This document shows, piece by piece, positions 51,606-60,591 of a DNA stretch of 64,000 nt. The stretch spans positions 3,475,001 to 3,539,000 of the forward strand of contig NZ_CP017174.1 in NCBI RefSeq assembly GCF_006402735.1, read 5' to 3'. Under the pieces are notes generated by a model. The model saw nothing but the letters and a program-made list of their open reading frames with translations. It had not been told where the DNA came from and did no database searches. Each line of letters opens with the position of its first letter. Position 1 is the stretch's first letter. The position numbers and the translations under genes are program-made. Origin of the DNA: Myxococcus xanthus (GTDB lineage: Bacteria > Myxococcota > Myxococcia > Myxococcales > Myxococcaceae).

Positions 51606-51621
51606 TGGCATGTCCTCTGCT
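51606..51621 (+). promoter_or_regulatory. Putative sigma-54 (-24/-12) promoter for exoM-exoN
   Basis: TGGCATG-TCCT-CTGCT at 51606-51621 matches the RpoN consensus TGGCACG-N4-TTGCT with two mismatches. The invariant GG (-24) and GC (-12) are exactly 12 bases apart. The start codon of exoM is 53 bases downstream. Sigma-54 promoters are common in Myxococcus developmental genes, which fits the expected sporulation role of this operon. No enhancer-binding site was searched for. Confidence 0.5.
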
Positions 51622-51674
51622 TTCGCCCAGGCACGCGTATTGGTGCGCGACGCAACTGCCGGGAGGTGGAGTGA

Positions 51675-52955
51675 ATGGTGCTGGGAGAGCAGGGGCAGCG
51701 CCGTGACGTGTGGGCCTTCTATGCGCTGACCGCTTTCGCGGCGGTCATATACGCGGTGCCGGGGGAGTGGATCCCGGCGCTCGCACCGCTGCGCCTCGCG
51801 TTGGTGACGTCGGGGCTGGCGGCGGGACTCATGGTGATACGCCGGCTGGGGCGGGCGGAGCCGCTGTATGTGGACGGCTCGCGCGGTCTGGCGCTGATCG
51901 CCTTCTCCACGCTGGCGGTGGCGTCCGTCGGCTGGTCCGTGAATCCGGAGGTGACGACCACCACGGGCGTCGAGCTGCTGAAACTGACGGCCATCTACAT
52001 CACCTTCGTCAACGTCATCACCACCGGCCGCCGGCTGGCGGTGGTGTGCGGGGCCCTGGTGCTGGCGTCGGTGGTGACGTCCATTGGGGCCATCAACTGG
52101 TATCTGGTGGGTGAGGACCTGGTGGAAGGCTTCCGCGCGCGCTGGGTGGGCGTCTACGCGGACCCGAACCACATGGCCATGAACCTGGCGCTGGTGGTGC
52201 CGCTGGCGGTGGCCTTCGTGGCGCGCAAGGGCAGCGGCTGGTTGTGGCGCCTGGCGTGTCTGACGGCGGCCATCCTGGCGGTGGCGGCCATCGTCGTCTC
52301 GCACTCGCGCGGCGGCTTCATCGGCCTTTCCGCGGCCATGGCGCTGTGGGCCATCCGCGAGAAGCGCCGCATCCAGGCCATTGTCGTGGGCTCGCTCTTC
52401 GTGATGGGCCTGCTCGTCTTCGCGCCGCAGAGCTTCTGGCAGCGCAACGAGACGGTGGCTGAGTTCCATGAGGACGCGTCCGCCATGGGCCGCGTCTACG
52501 CGTGGCAGGTGGCCAGCCGCATCAGCCTGGACAAGCCGCTGCTGGGCGTGGGCGCGGGCAGCTTCCGCTATGCGTGGCCCATGTACGCGCCCCCCGAGGC
52601 GCGCCGGGCGTACGTGGCCCACAACATCTTCCTGGACGTCATTGGCGAGCTGGGCTGGGTGGGCTTGCTGTTCTTCATGGTGTTCGCGGGTGGTGCCGCG
52701 GGCGGCGCCTTCGAGGCGTCGCGGGACAAGGAAGTGGGGTGGCTGGCGCGAGCCTTGTCCGCGTCAGTGGTGGGCTACCTCGTGTGTGACTTGTTCTCCG
52801 GCTACATCCTGTCCGCGCACTGCTACGTGCTCTTCGGCCTGGCGGCGGCGGCGCACCGGGTGGCGCGCGCGTCCGAGGCGGCGGACATGCAACGGGTTCC
52901 GGCTCCGAGCGAGCCGGTGGTGGCGACGTGGGAGGGGTCCGGACATGCGGCGTGA
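51675..52955 (+). CDS. exoM: Wzy/O-antigen-ligase family polymerase (spore-coat ExoM/WzyS-like)
   Basis: The 426-residue protein is very hydrophobic, with about ten to twelve membrane helices. It has Wzy/O-antigen ligase features: HSRGGFIGLSAAMALWA, then a large periplasmic loop, and the Wzy_C-type motif VAHNIFLDVIGELGWVGLLFFMVF. Such proteins polymerise lipid-linked oligosaccharide repeats on the periplasmic side. A strong GGGAGGTGG precedes ATG 51675. In gene order it falls where M. xanthus has ExoM (also called WzyS, MXAN_3026), required for the spore-coat polysaccharide. The symbol rests on that recalled synteny and on the family. A glycosyltransferase gene follows immediately. Confidence 0.78.
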   Translation: MVLGEQGQRRDVWAFYALTAFAAVIYAVPGEWIPALAPLRLALVTSGLAAGLMVIRRLGRAEPLYVDGSRGLALIAFSTLAVASVGWSVNPEVTTTTGVELLKLTAIYITFVNVITTGRRLAVVCGALVLASVVTSIGAINWYLVGEDLVEGFRARWVGVYADPNHMAMNLALVVPLAVAFVARKGSGWLWRLACLTAAILAVAAIVVSHSRGGFIGLSAAMALWAIREKRRIQAIVVGSLFVMGLLVFAPQSFWQRNETVAEFHEDASAMGRVYAWQVASRISLDKPLLGVGAGSFRYAWPMYAPPEARRAYVAHNIFLDVIGELGWVGLLFFMVFAGGAAGGAFEASRDKEVGWLARALSASVVGYLVCDLFSGYILSAHCYVLFGLAAAAHRVARASEAADMQRVPAPSEPVVATWEGSGHAA

Positions 52956-52965
52956 GGAGGCGCGG

Positions 52966-54099
52966 ATGGGGCAGGAGCCCCTCCGCCTGGTTCAGTTCAC
53001 CCGGTCTTTCCACATTGGAGGGACCGAGGTGCAGGTGCTGGAGCTGCTGCGGGGACTGCCGGCCAGCTACCGGTTGCAGGTGTCCGTGCTGGATGATTCG
53101 GGGCCGCTGATTGGCGCGGTGTGGAAGCTGGGTCACGCGCCCGCGGCCTTCCCGCTCAAGGGCTCCGTGGTGCAGCCGAACACGGCGTATCAGGTGTACC
53201 GCATGGCGCGCTGGCTCAAGGCGAACCGCGTGGAGCTGGTGCACGTGCATGACTTCTACTCCACGATGGTGGCCGTGCCGGCGGCGAAGCTCGCGGGCTC
53301 GAAGGTCATCGTGGGCCGGTTGGACCTGGCGCACTGGCAGGGGCGGGCGCGGCGCGCGGTGCAGTCTCAGCTGTGCCGCATTTCGGACCATGTGATTGGC
53401 AACGCGGAGGCCATCCGCTACCAGCTCATCACCGAGGAGGGCCTGCCGGCCTCTCGTGTGTCCGTCATCCACAACGGCTTGGACTTGCCGCGCTTCGAGT
53501 CCCGCAGGCGCGAAGGGCTGCGCGGCCCGCTCCCCGACACGGGGGACGCGCCGGTGGTGGTCCACGTGGCCAACATGAATCATCCGGTGAAGCGGCAGGA
53601 GGACCTGCTGCTCGCGGTGGCCCAGCTGCGCCATGCCGGCATCACGCTGCACGCCTTCCTGGTGGGAGATGGTCCGCGCCGGCCGGGCCTGGAGAAGCTG
53701 GCCGGTGAGCTGGGCGTGTCCGATACCGTGCACTTCCTGCGGCACCGCACGGACGTGCCCGCCATCTACGCCCGGGCGACCTTCGGCGTCCTCTGCTCCA
53801 CCGCGGAAGGCATGTCCAACGCGGTGATGGAGGGCATGGCTGCGGGGCTGCCCATGGTGGTGACGCGCGTGGGTGGAAACACCGACCTGGTTCGCGATGG
53901 CGAACGCGGCCTCGTGGTGGACCCCGAGCGTCCCGCTCAGCTGGCCCAGGCCTTCCGTCAGCTTCTCGCGAATCCCGAGAAGGCGAGAAGCATGGGGCAT
54001 GCGGCGCGGGACTTCGTGGCGCGCGAGCTCTCCCTGGAGAAGATGGTCCGGCGCCATGACGCGCTGTACCAGCGGATTGCCCGGGGCGCGGACGCCTGA
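52966..54099 (+). CDS. exoN: GT4-type glycosyltransferase (spore-coat ExoN-like)
   Basis: The about 377-residue protein is a GT-B, group 1 glycosyltransferase. Its N-terminal domain starts LRLVQFTRSFHIGGTEVQVL (loop that binds acceptor). The C-terminal domain has VVHVANMNHPVKRQEDLLLAVAQL and the donor-site E-x7-E-type segment CSTAEGMSNAVMEGMAAGLP. It probably adds a sugar to the lipid-linked repeat polymerised by the preceding protein, working at the inner face of the membrane. The start is ATG 52966 with GAGGAGG five bases upstream; an earlier in-frame ATG at 52945 overlaps the exoM stop but lacks such a signal. Identification as ExoN comes from adjacency and recalled gene order. Confidence 0.78.
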   Translation: MGQEPLRLVQFTRSFHIGGTEVQVLELLRGLPASYRLQVSVLDDSGPLIGAVWKLGHAPAAFPLKGSVVQPNTAYQVYRMARWLKANRVELVHVHDFYSTMVAVPAAKLAGSKVIVGRLDLAHWQGRARRAVQSQLCRISDHVIGNAEAIRYQLITEEGLPASRVSVIHNGLDLPRFESRRREGLRGPLPDTGDAPVVVHVANMNHPVKRQEDLLLAVAQLRHAGITLHAFLVGDGPRRPGLEKLAGELGVSDTVHFLRHRTDVPAIYARATFGVLCSTAEGMSNAVMEGMAAGLPMVVTRVGGNTDLVRDGERGLVVDPERPAQLAQAFRQLLANPEKARSMGHAARDFVARELSLEKMVRRHDALYQRIARGADA

Positions 54100-54200
54100 G
54101 GCATGTCAGAGCGGTGTGGATACTGCGTCTCCACCGGGCGCAATGAGGGCGGGGCTGGGGCGTAGGGAAGGGTGCATCCCACACCTTCCGGAGCCCGCAC

Positions 54201-54887
54201 ATGGTCCTGCCCTTGCTGCTCATCCTCGCCGCCGCGCCGTCCACCCAGACGTGGACGTTCAATACGGATGGTACGCCTGAAGTTCACATCGGCAATGTTG
54301 ATGGCGCGGTGCGCGTAGATGCGGTAGACGGGAATGACGTGGTAATCACGGTTGTTTGGGAAGGCGCGGAGAATTCCCGGAACGAAGTGGACGTGGAAGT
54401 CGTCCAAGAAAAGGGCGTCATCCGGGCGCGGGTTTGTTGCGGTCCGTGTGAACAAGAAACGCGGTCCTGCCGTCGGAGCGGGCCCGCGGTGAGGTTCACG
54501 GCGAAGGTGCCACGGCGGGCGCGTTTGGATTTGGCGACGGTGGGCGGTCCGGTGACGGTGGCGGGCGTGACGGGGCGGCAGACGCTGGCGACGGTCAACG
54601 GCCGTGTGGAGGTGAACGGTTCAGAGGAGCGGTTGGATGTCAGCACGGTGAACGGCACCGTGGCATTGGCACCGCGGAAGGTCGTGACTACTTCTGTGTC
54701 CTCGGTGGGTGGGGATGTCCGGCTGAAGCTGCCGGCCCGGGCGGATGTGAGATTGGAATTCAATACTGTCGGTGGTCGTTTCAACGACAGTCCCGCGAGG
54801 TTGGGCGGCCGCGAGCAGACGTATGGCTCGGGCACCCATGCGGTGGATGTCAGCACGGTCGGCGGCTCGCTCACCGTGCAGCAATAG
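54201..54887 (+). CDS. Secreted DUF4097-like repeat protein
   Basis: The 228-residue protein has an N-terminal hydrophobic segment (MVLPLLLILAAAPS), likely a signal peptide. Repeated short beta segments with the form xxVxxVxGxVxV then occur (VDGAVRVDAVDG, LATVNGRVEVNG, VSTVNGTVALA, VSTVGGSLTV), the look of a DUF4097/right-handed beta-structured domain. Near residues 78-90 is a cysteine-rich loop (CCGPCEQETRSC). Codon use is less GC-biased than the neighbours in the first third. A ribosome binding site-like CGGAG precedes the ATG at 54201. A strong terminator follows. Function unknown. Confidence 0.72.
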   Translation: MVLPLLLILAAAPSTQTWTFNTDGTPEVHIGNVDGAVRVDAVDGNDVVITVVWEGAENSRNEVDVEVVQEKGVIRARVCCGPCEQETRSCRRSGPAVRFTAKVPRRARLDLATVGGPVTVAGVTGRQTLATVNGRVEVNGSEERLDVSTVNGTVALAPRKVVTTSVSSVGGDVRLKLPARADVRLEFNTVGGRFNDSPARLGGREQTYGSGTHAVDVSTVGGSLTVQQ

Positions 54888-54918
54888 CTTTCGAGGCCCG
54901 TCAAGCACTGGGCCCGGG

Positions 54919-54964
54919 GCGCTCGCCGGTGAAACTCCAAGGCGCCGGCGAGCGCTCATTTTTT
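54919..54964 (+). terminator. Intrinsic terminator
   Basis: GCGCTCGCCGG (54919-54929) pairs perfectly with CCGGCGAGCGC (54945-54955) around a 15-base loop, and six T residues (54959-54964) follow. This is the only textbook Rho-independent terminator found in the window. It closes the exoM-exoN/DUF4097 side before the convergent pyrD gene. Confidence 0.88.
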
Positions 54965-54986
54965 GTCCGCGGATTGGTGCGATGCG

Positions 54987-56090
54987 TCAGTTTGGGGCGC
55001 CGGGCTTCCGGTGCTCGGCGCCGATGACGTCGCGGACCTGCTTGTAGCCGTCGTGGGCGAGCAGGGTGGCCAGGGCGGGGAGGATGTGTCCCACCATGCC
55101 CGGCCCCTCGTAGATGAAGCCCGTGTACACCTGCACCACTGACGCGCCCGCGCGCAGCTTCTCGTAGACGTCCTGGGCGGTGAAGACGCCGCCCACGCCG
55201 ATGATGGGCAGCGCGCCCCTGCTGCGCAGCCAGGCACGGCGGATGACGGCGTTGGCGGGCTCGCGAACGGGCGCGCCGGAAAGGCCGCCCGCTTCCTTCG
55301 CCAGGGGATGCTCGAAGGGCCGGGCCACGGTGGTGTTGGTGGCGATGAGGCCGGCGAGCTTCTGCGCCCGCGCGACATCCACCACCTCGTCCACGGCCTC
55401 GGGGGACAAATCCGGGGCAATCTTGAGGAACAGCGGCTTGCCCGGGGCCACGGTGGCCAGGCGCTCCTGCACCGCGCCCAAAAGCTGTCCCAACTGTTCG
55501 GGCTCCTGGAGCTTGCGCAGGCCCGGCGTGTTGGGGGACGAGGCGTTGACCACCACGTAGTCACCCAGGGGCGCCAGCGCGTCCACGCAGGCCACGTAGT
55601 CATCCACCGCCTGCTCCAGCGGCGTGTCCTTGTTCTTGCCGATGTTCACCCCCAGCGGCCCCGGGCGCCACGTCTGCATGCGCAGTCGCGCGGCGGCCCG
55701 GTCGGCGCCGTGGTTGTTGAAGCCCATGCGGTTGATGACCGCGCGGTGCTCCGGCAGGCGGAACAGGCGAGGGCTGGGGTTGCCGGGCTGGGGCCGGGGC
55801 GTGAGGGTGCCAATCTCCACCGCGGAGAAGCCGCAGGCGAAGAGGCCGTCCACGGCCTCCGCGTCCTTGTCCAGGCCGGCGGCCAGCGCCACGGGGTGGG
55901 CGAAGCGCAGGCCGGCCACCTCGACGGCCAGGCCGGGTGGGGCACCCTCCAGGGCCTTCTCGCGCAGGGACTCGCACAAGTCCCGTGAGCGGCCCAGGTA
56001 ATGGAGCCCCGCCATGCCGAGCTGGTGCGCGCGCTCCGCGGAGAGCTGGAAGAGGAGCGAGCGGGTGAGTCCGTACATGGCGTGGCTCAC
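54987..56090 (-). CDS. pyrD: Dihydroorotate dehydrogenase (quinone), class 2
   Basis: The 367-residue protein starts with the amphipathic, membrane-associating helix typical of class 2 enzymes (MYGLTRSLLFQLSAERAHQ). It then shows GLRFAHPVALAAGLDKDAEAVDGL, the FMN/active-site block GFSAVEIGTLTPRPQPGNPSPRLFRL, and SSPNTPGLRKLQ. Lys/Ser residues in these positions match PyrD of E. coli. It oxidises dihydroorotate to orotate and passes electrons to quinone at the inner membrane. GTG 56090 overlaps the stop of the deaminase-like gene (GTGA); an in-frame ATG at 56078 is an equally plausible start. Confidence 0.94.
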   Translation of the reverse strand: MSHAMYGLTRSLLFQLSAERAHQLGMAGLHYLGRSRDLCESLREKALEGAPPGLAVEVAGLRFAHPVALAAGLDKDAEAVDGLFACGFSAVEIGTLTPRPQPGNPSPRLFRLPEHRAVINRMGFNNHGADRAAARLRMQTWRPGPLGVNIGKNKDTPLEQAVDDYVACVDALAPLGDYVVVNASSPNTPGLRKLQEPEQLGQLLGAVQERLATVAPGKPLFLKIAPDLSPEAVDEVVDVARAQKLAGLIATNTTVARPFEHPLAKEAGGLSGAPVREPANAVIRRAWLRSRGALPIIGVGGVFTAQDVYEKLRAGASVVQVYTGFIYEGPGMVGHILPALATLLAHDGYKQVRDVIGAEHRKPGAPN

Positions 56091-57082
56091 GCGGGAATGA
56101 ACGAGGCCTCACGGGCCCAGGCGAGCGTCTGATCCACCTGCTCGGGCGTGAGGATGCCGTTCTGCTCGATGATGTCGATCTCCCTCCGCATGTCCGTCTC
56201 CAGCAGGTAGGGGCCGTCGGTGTTGATGGTGAACTTCACCTTGCGGTCCCAGAAGGTGCGGACGATGTGGCGCAGCTCCTCCACGCCCTCCACGGCCTTG
56301 GTGTGCAGGTTGGACGTGGGGCATAGCTCCAGGACGATGTCGCGCTCGCGCAGCACCTTCATCGCGTGCTCGTCGTAGGCGGCGCGGATGCCGTGGCCGA
56401 TGCGGTGCGGCTGGAGCTTCTCCACCACGGCCATGACGCCTTCGGCGCCCGTGCCGCGCGTCTCACCGGTGTGCACCGTGCACTTGAGCCCCGCGCGGCG
56501 GGCGCGCGAGAAGAGCTCCTCGTACTGGGTGACGACCTCCGGCTTCAGCTCCATGGCGTTCGTCTCCGTGCCGGCCAGGTCGATGCCGTACACGCCGCGC
56601 GTGCGGTACTTGATGGCCTTGTCCACGATGATGCTGTTGAGCCGGTGGTCGAACTCGCGGGCCAGGCAGAAGATGAGGCCCATCTTCACGCCGTACTCCA
56701 GCACCGCGCGGTCCATGCCGCGCAGGGCGGCGTGGATGATGTGGTCCAGGTCCAGCTCGGAGTTCAGGTTGCGCTTCATCGGGTTGAAGCGCAGCTCCAT
56801 CTGCGTCACGCGGCTGCCGCGGTACTCCTTGCCGATGACCTCGTAGACGGAGCGCTCGATCGCGCTGGGGGACGACTGGATCTTCTCCGTCCAGGTGTGG
56901 AGGATTTTCAGGTAGTCGTCCAGGCTTCCCACCTTGCCCGGACGGGAGGTGATGAGCTCCACGAAGTCGAAGTAGTTCTTCACCGGGAGCTTGAAGCCCT
57001 GCTGGTGGGCGATGGACCAGAGGATGTGGGGCGCCACAGCGCCACCCACGTGGATATGCAGGTCGATCAGATCGCGTGCCAT
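56087..57082 (-). CDS. Adenosine-deaminase-family protein with altered active site
   Basis: The about 331-residue protein is a metal-dependent amidohydrolase of the adenosine/adenine deaminase family. Zinc ligands and catalytic residues are seen as LHIHVGG (His9, His11), TVHTGE (His204, Glu207) and RIGHGIR (His230), together with CPTSN (254-258). The usual SxNTDDP motif reads TINTDGP: Asp289, a zinc ligand, is kept, but the following Asp that contacts the purine is Gly290. This could mean a different substrate or loss of deaminase activity. ATG 57082 is the favoured start. Its stop overlaps the pyrD start, so both are co-expressed, consistent with a role in nucleotide metabolism. Confidence 0.83.
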   Translation of the reverse strand: MARDLIDLHIHVGGAVAPHILWSIAHQQGFKLPVKNYFDFVELITSRPGKVGSLDDYLKILHTWTEKIQSSPSAIERSVYEVIGKEYRGSRVTQMELRFNPMKRNLNSELDLDHIIHAALRGMDRAVLEYGVKMGLIFCLAREFDHRLNSIIVDKAIKYRTRGVYGIDLAGTETNAMELKPEVVTQYEELFSRARRAGLKCTVHTGETRGTGAEGVMAVVEKLQPHRIGHGIRAAYDEHAMKVLRERDIVLELCPTSNLHTKAVEGVEELRHIVRTFWDRKVKFTINTDGPYLLETDMRREIDIIEQNGILTPEQVDQTLAWAREASFIPA

Positions 57083-57119
57083 GGCGGCATGTATGCACAG
57101 TGCCGGGCGCGCGTAAAGA

Positions 57120-57833
57120 CTACCGCCGGAGCAACACGTACACCGCGCCGGTGCCTCCGTCCTGAGGCCGTGCGGAAGCGAACGCCAGCACCATCCGTCC
57201 AATCCGCTTCTCGGACAGCCATCCCTTGAGCCGCTCCTTCAGCACGGGAATCTGGTCCTTGGAGTTCAAACCGCGACCGTGCACGACGAGCACGCAGCGC
57301 TTCTTCGCGCGGCGACTGTCACCCAGGAACCGCTCCAGCGCGTCGCGCGCCTCGTTCTGCGTCTTCCCATGCAGGTCCAGCTGTCCCTGGATGGCGAAGT
57401 CGCCCCGGCGCAGCGCGCGCAGCAGGTTCCGGTCGATTCCGGGGCCCGCGCCTTCGATGAACTCATCCGTGCCGGTGAAGTCGAAGTCGCCCTGGCCGGC
57501 GACCAGCTCGGAGAGCTGCGCGAGCGCCTCCGCGTTTTCATCGATGATTTCCGGCAGGCGCGGGTTGGGCGCGGGCGCTTCGCCCCGGTGGGTGAGCTGC
57601 TGCACGCCGTCCATGGCGGAGAAGAAGAGGGAGGCATCGTCTTCCTCGCGGACCTTGGGCGCCTTCGTGGCCCGGGGCGGGGGCGCCGCGACCTTGCGCT
57701 TCGCGACCTCCGCCGCGGCCTTCTCCTGCGCCTCCTTCTTCTCCTGGTCCTTCATTACCTGGATGGCGGACTTGAAGGGGTTGTTACTGAAAGCCGCTTC
57801 CTTCTTCTTGGGGCCGTTGCGCTGCTGACTCAT
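57120..57833 (-). CDS. Smr-domain protein
   Basis: The 237-residue protein has a basic N-terminal region rich in Lys/Ala/Glu (about 1-60). A linker follows, then a C-terminal Smr domain (about 150-235) with QLDLHGKTQNEARDALERFL, the catalytic HGRG-type loop VVHGRGLNSK and FASARPQDGGTGAVYVLLRR. Smr domains of this stand-alone type (YdaL/SmrA/SmrB-like) are RNA or DNA endonucleases; E. coli SmrB cuts mRNA at collided ribosomes. Both key motifs are intact, so nuclease activity is likely. It is transcribed upstream of the deaminase-like gene with a 37-base gap. Confidence 0.88.
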   Translation of the reverse strand: MSQQRNGPKKKEAAFSNNPFKSAIQVMKDQEKKEAQEKAAAEVAKRKVAAPPPRATKAPKVREEDDASLFFSAMDGVQQLTHRGEAPAPNPRLPEIIDENAEALAQLSELVAGQGDFDFTGTDEFIEGAGPGIDRNLLRALRRGDFAIQGQLDLHGKTQNEARDALERFLGDSRRAKKRCVLVVHGRGLNSKDQIPVLKERLKGWLSEKRIGRMVLAFASARPQDGGTGAVYVLLRR

Positions 57834-57884
57834 GGCGGAAAGTGCGTCCTCGTCGTGGGCGACTGTGAGGGATGTAATCCGGCG

Positions 57885-58706
57885 CTACAGCCCGCGCAGG
57901 CGCCGAATCTCTTCGTAGGCGTCGCGGACCTGCTGGAAGCGACGGGCGGCCTGCTCGGCGGCCTGACGGCCGAGGTGGGCGGATTTGTCGGGGTGGTGCT
58001 CCGCGGCGAGCTGCCGGAAGGCGCGCTTCACCTCGACGTCGGTGGCGTCCGGCGTCAGGCCCAGCGCGGCGTAGTGTTCATCCCCGGCGCCCAGGTGCAG
58101 GGCGATGATGGCCTGCTCGTCCGCCTCGGAGATGCCCAGGCCCTCGGCGACGCGGCGCAGGACCTCCCGTTCGGAGCGCTGCATTCCTCCGTCGGCCAGC
58201 GCCAGCTCGTAGAGCGTGTCCAGCAGCCGGTGCCGCTCGGCCGAGGGGAGCTGGGCATGGCAGGCGCTGACGGCCGCGTCCAGGTCGGGCGGGTGGGCCA
58301 GGAAGACCTTGAGGTGGCTCCGGACGACCTCCAGGGCCTCGGGTCCGTAGCCCAGGGTCGTCTGGAAGTAGCGCCGCACCACGCGCACCTCGTCGCGACG
58401 GACCTCGCCATCCGCGTGGGCCACCTCGACGAACACGGCGCACAGGTCGCTGGCGAACTGCTCGTAGGGCTCCTCCTGGCGAGGCACGAGCGCCGCCTCC
58501 GAGGTGGCGTCTTGGGCGGAAGCGTAGGGGGCGTGGGAGAAGTCGGACAGCGCCTCCGGGTCTTCGGGCGGTAGGGCGTTCTGGGCGTCGTAGTATCGCC
58601 CCGCGAAGCCGCCCGCGATGAGCAGCAGGACAATGGCCCAGGGGCTGCCCACGAGCAGCCCCGCCATCAACCCCAGCATTGCTCCCAGAACTGTTCCTGC
58701 GCCCAT
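57885..58706 (-). CDS. djlA: DjlA-like membrane-anchored TerB/J-domain protein
   Basis: The about 273-residue protein has a Gly-rich hydrophobic N-terminus with one or two membrane helices ([20 protein letters not shown] and on). A TerB-type helical domain lies at about 80-195 ([20 protein letters not shown] ... [16 protein letters not shown]). A C-terminal J domain (about 205-270; [20 protein letters not shown]) has an intact HPD in [11 protein letters not shown]. This order (membrane segment, TerB, J) is that of DjlA, a DnaK co-chaperone fixed to the inner membrane. ATG 58706 is favoured; a GTG at 58757 would overlap the divergent folD start. It could deliver membrane clients to DnaK, possibly including the paralogue at 42651. 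Confidence 0.85.
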   Translation of the reverse strand: MGAGTVLGAMLGLMAGLLVGSPWAIVLLLIAGGFAGRYYDAQNALPPEDPEALSDFSHAPYASAQDATSEAALVPRQEEPYEQFASDLCAVFVEVAHADGEVRRDEVRVVRRYFQTTLGYGPEALEVVRSHLKVFLAHPPDLDAAVSACHAQLPSAERHRLLDTLYELALADGGMQRSEREVLRRVAEGLGISEADEQAIIALHLGAGDEHYAALGLTPDATDVEVKRAFRQLAAEHHPDKSAHLGRQAAEQAARRFQQVRDAYEEIRRLRGL

Positions 58707-58750
58707 GGCCGAGGTTCCGCTCCCTTTCCGGCGGGGGAGTTTCGCATAGA

Positions 58751-59626
58751 GTGGCACGGGTGAACGCCCAGTTGATTGATGGCAAGGCAGTTGCGGCGCG
58801 CGTGCGAGCGGAGGTCAAGGCGGAGGTCGACCGGCTCAAGCTCGAGCATGGCCTGACGCCGGGGCTGGCCGTGGTGCGCGTGGGGGAGGACCCCGCCTCC
58901 AAGGTCTACGTCAATGGGAAGAAGAAGGCCGCGGAGGAGGTGGGCTTCCGCTCCTGGGAGCTCCACCCGGACGAGGGCATCACCCAGGAGGCGCTGCTGG
59001 AGGTCATCCACCAGCTCAATGCGGATCCGGCGGTGCACGGCATCCTGGTACAGCTGCCGTTGCCCAAGCACATCGACCCGGACGTCATCATCTCCGCAGT
59101 GAAGCCGGAGAAGGACGTGGACGGCTTCCACCCGCTCAACGCCGGCAACCTGCTGCTGGGCCGGTCCACCACCCGGGCGTGCACGCCCTATGGGGTGATG
59201 CGGCTGCTGGAGGAGATGGGCTGCGACCCCGCGGGCAAGCGGGCGGTGGTGGTGGGGCGCAGCAACATCGTGGGCAAGCCCATGGCGCTGATGCTGCTCC
59301 AGAAGAACGCCACGGTGACCCTCTGCCACAGCAAGAGCGACCTGCGCCGTGAAGTGGAGGGCGCGGACATCCTGGTGGTGGCGGTGGGTGTGGCCGAGTT
59401 GGTGAAGGGCGCGTGGATCAATCCCGGCGCGGTGGTGATTGACGTGGGGATGAATCGCAAGCCGGACGGCAAGCTCGTGGGCGACGTGGAGTTCGCGGCC
59501 GCCGCCGAGCGCGCGTCGTTCATCACCCCCGTGCCCGGTGGCGTGGGGCCCATGACCATCGCCATGCTGATGCGCAACACGCTCGACGCGGCCGTCCGCT
59601 ACGGCCTGGTGCCTGTGGTCAGGTAG
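58751..59626 (+). CDS. folD: Methylenetetrahydrofolate dehydrogenase/cyclohydrolase
   Basis: The about 291-residue protein has the FolD signatures [18 protein letters not shown] (with the catalytic Tyr-x3-Lys), [26 protein letters not shown] and [19 protein letters not shown]. The NADP-binding [15 protein letters not shown] is also present. It interconverts 5,10-methylene- and 10-formyl-tetrahydrofolate, supplying one-carbon units, including the methylene-THF used by TrmFO. GTG 58751 is best spaced from GGGGGAG (58733-58739); GTG 58760 is the alternative. Its 3' end overlaps the convergent methyltransferase gene by 28 bases. Confidence 0.95.
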   Translation: MARVNAQLIDGKAVAARVRAEVKAEVDRLKLEHGLTPGLAVVRVGEDPASKVYVNGKKKAAEEVGFRSWELHPDEGITQEALLEVIHQLNADPAVHGILVQLPLPKHIDPDVIISAVKPEKDVDGFHPLNAGNLLLGRSTTRACTPYGVMRLLEEMGCDPAGKRAVVVGRSNIVGKPMALMLLQKNATVTLCHSKSDLRREVEGADILVVAVGVAELVKGAWINPGAVVIDVGMNRKPDGKLVGDVEFAAAAERASFITPVPGGVGPMTIAMLMRNTLDAAVRYGLVPVVR

Positions 59627-60408
59627 GCCGTGAGGGTGACGCGCTGGGGCCCCGGTCCCAGCTCCGCCTGCGCGTACTCGTGCATGGACCAGAGCAGCGG
59701 CTCCCACTGCGCGCCCAGCGCCCTGCGTGCCAGCACGACGGGCGCGCTGGAGCGGGTGGTGGCATCCACCATGGCCGCCGTGGACGGGTAGTCGATGGAG
59801 CCTTCCACTTCGTGCACCGTGACATCGGTGAAGCCCGCGCTGGACATCTCCCGCTGACAGGTGCCGGGGTCGGACAGGGGGATGGCGCCCGGTTGTGACG
59901 GCTTCGCGCCCATCTGCTCCCAGAGGCGCGTGTACACAGCGCGCAGCTCCTTCGATCGTTCGAAGGGCGTCCAACTGGACACGACGGCCCGGCCGCCCGG
60001 CTTCAGCACCCGGCGAAGCTCCTGGAAGCCACGTGCCCGGTCCGGGAAGAACATCAGGCCGAACATGGAGAAGGCGGCGTCGAACGCGTTTGCCTCGAAG
60101 GGCAGCGCCATGCCGTCACCCTCCAGGATGTCGATGTCGAGCTTCGCCTCCGCGGTCCGAGCGCGCAGGGCGGCGATCATCTCCGGGGAGAAATCCACCG
60201 CCGTGACGCGGGCGCCGTCGCGCGCGGCGAGCAGCGCGAGCGTGCCCGGCCCCGTGGCGACGTCCACGACACGCGTCCCTTGAGCCACGCCGGCCCGGAG
60301 CAGGGCATCCCTGGAGAACGTCTCGAAGGTGGGCATCAGCTCGCGCACGTACTCCGGCGCCACCAGGTTCCAGGCCTCGGGTTGGGCAAGGGGCGATACG
60401 GCGGACAT
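59599..60408 (-). CDS. SAM-dependent class I methyltransferase
   Basis: The about 269-residue protein has a Rossmann-like methyltransferase core: motif [20 protein letters not shown], then [38 protein letters not shown] (motif II area) and [16 protein letters not shown]. It resembles the UbiE/Coq5-type group, but several small-molecule methyltransferases share this pattern, and its acceptor is not evident. Divergent from it is the ADP-ribosylglycohydrolase gene; convergent is folD, with 28 shared bases at the 3' ends. ATG 60408 is chosen. Confidence 0.85.
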   Translation of the reverse strand: MSAVSPLAQPEAWNLVAPEYVRELMPTFETFSRDALLRAGVAQGTRVVDVATGPGTLALLAARDGARVTAVDFSPEMIAALRARTAEAKLDIDILEGDGMALPFEANAFDAAFSMFGLMFFPDRARGFQELRRVLKPGGRAVVSSWTPFERSKELRAVYTRLWEQMGAKPSQPGAIPLSDPGTCQREMSSAGFTDVTVHEVEGSIDYPSTAAMVDATTRSSAPVVLARRALGAQWEPLLWSMHEYAQAELGPGPQRVTLTAYLTTGTRP

Positions 60409-60591
60409 GGGGGCTCCTGGACGTGGGGGCTCGGCATGGCCCGGTTCGCGTGGAAGCCTGCATGGCGGGGCCTGAAGGCGCAATTTTGTTGCGACAGCCA
60501 TGGCCCCCAGCCTTCAGCGGCGTGCCTCCGCTGTACGTGCGCTCGGGCGTTGTCCTAGCGTGTTTCGCCTCACCGTGGGGGAGGCAACACC

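Noticed and set aside
49560-52622. A 1020-codon open frame on the minus strand
   Set aside because: It spans three well-supported plus-strand genes (engB end, DUF6178-like, exoM) and is His/Arg/Gln-rich without any motif, a GC-bias shadow.
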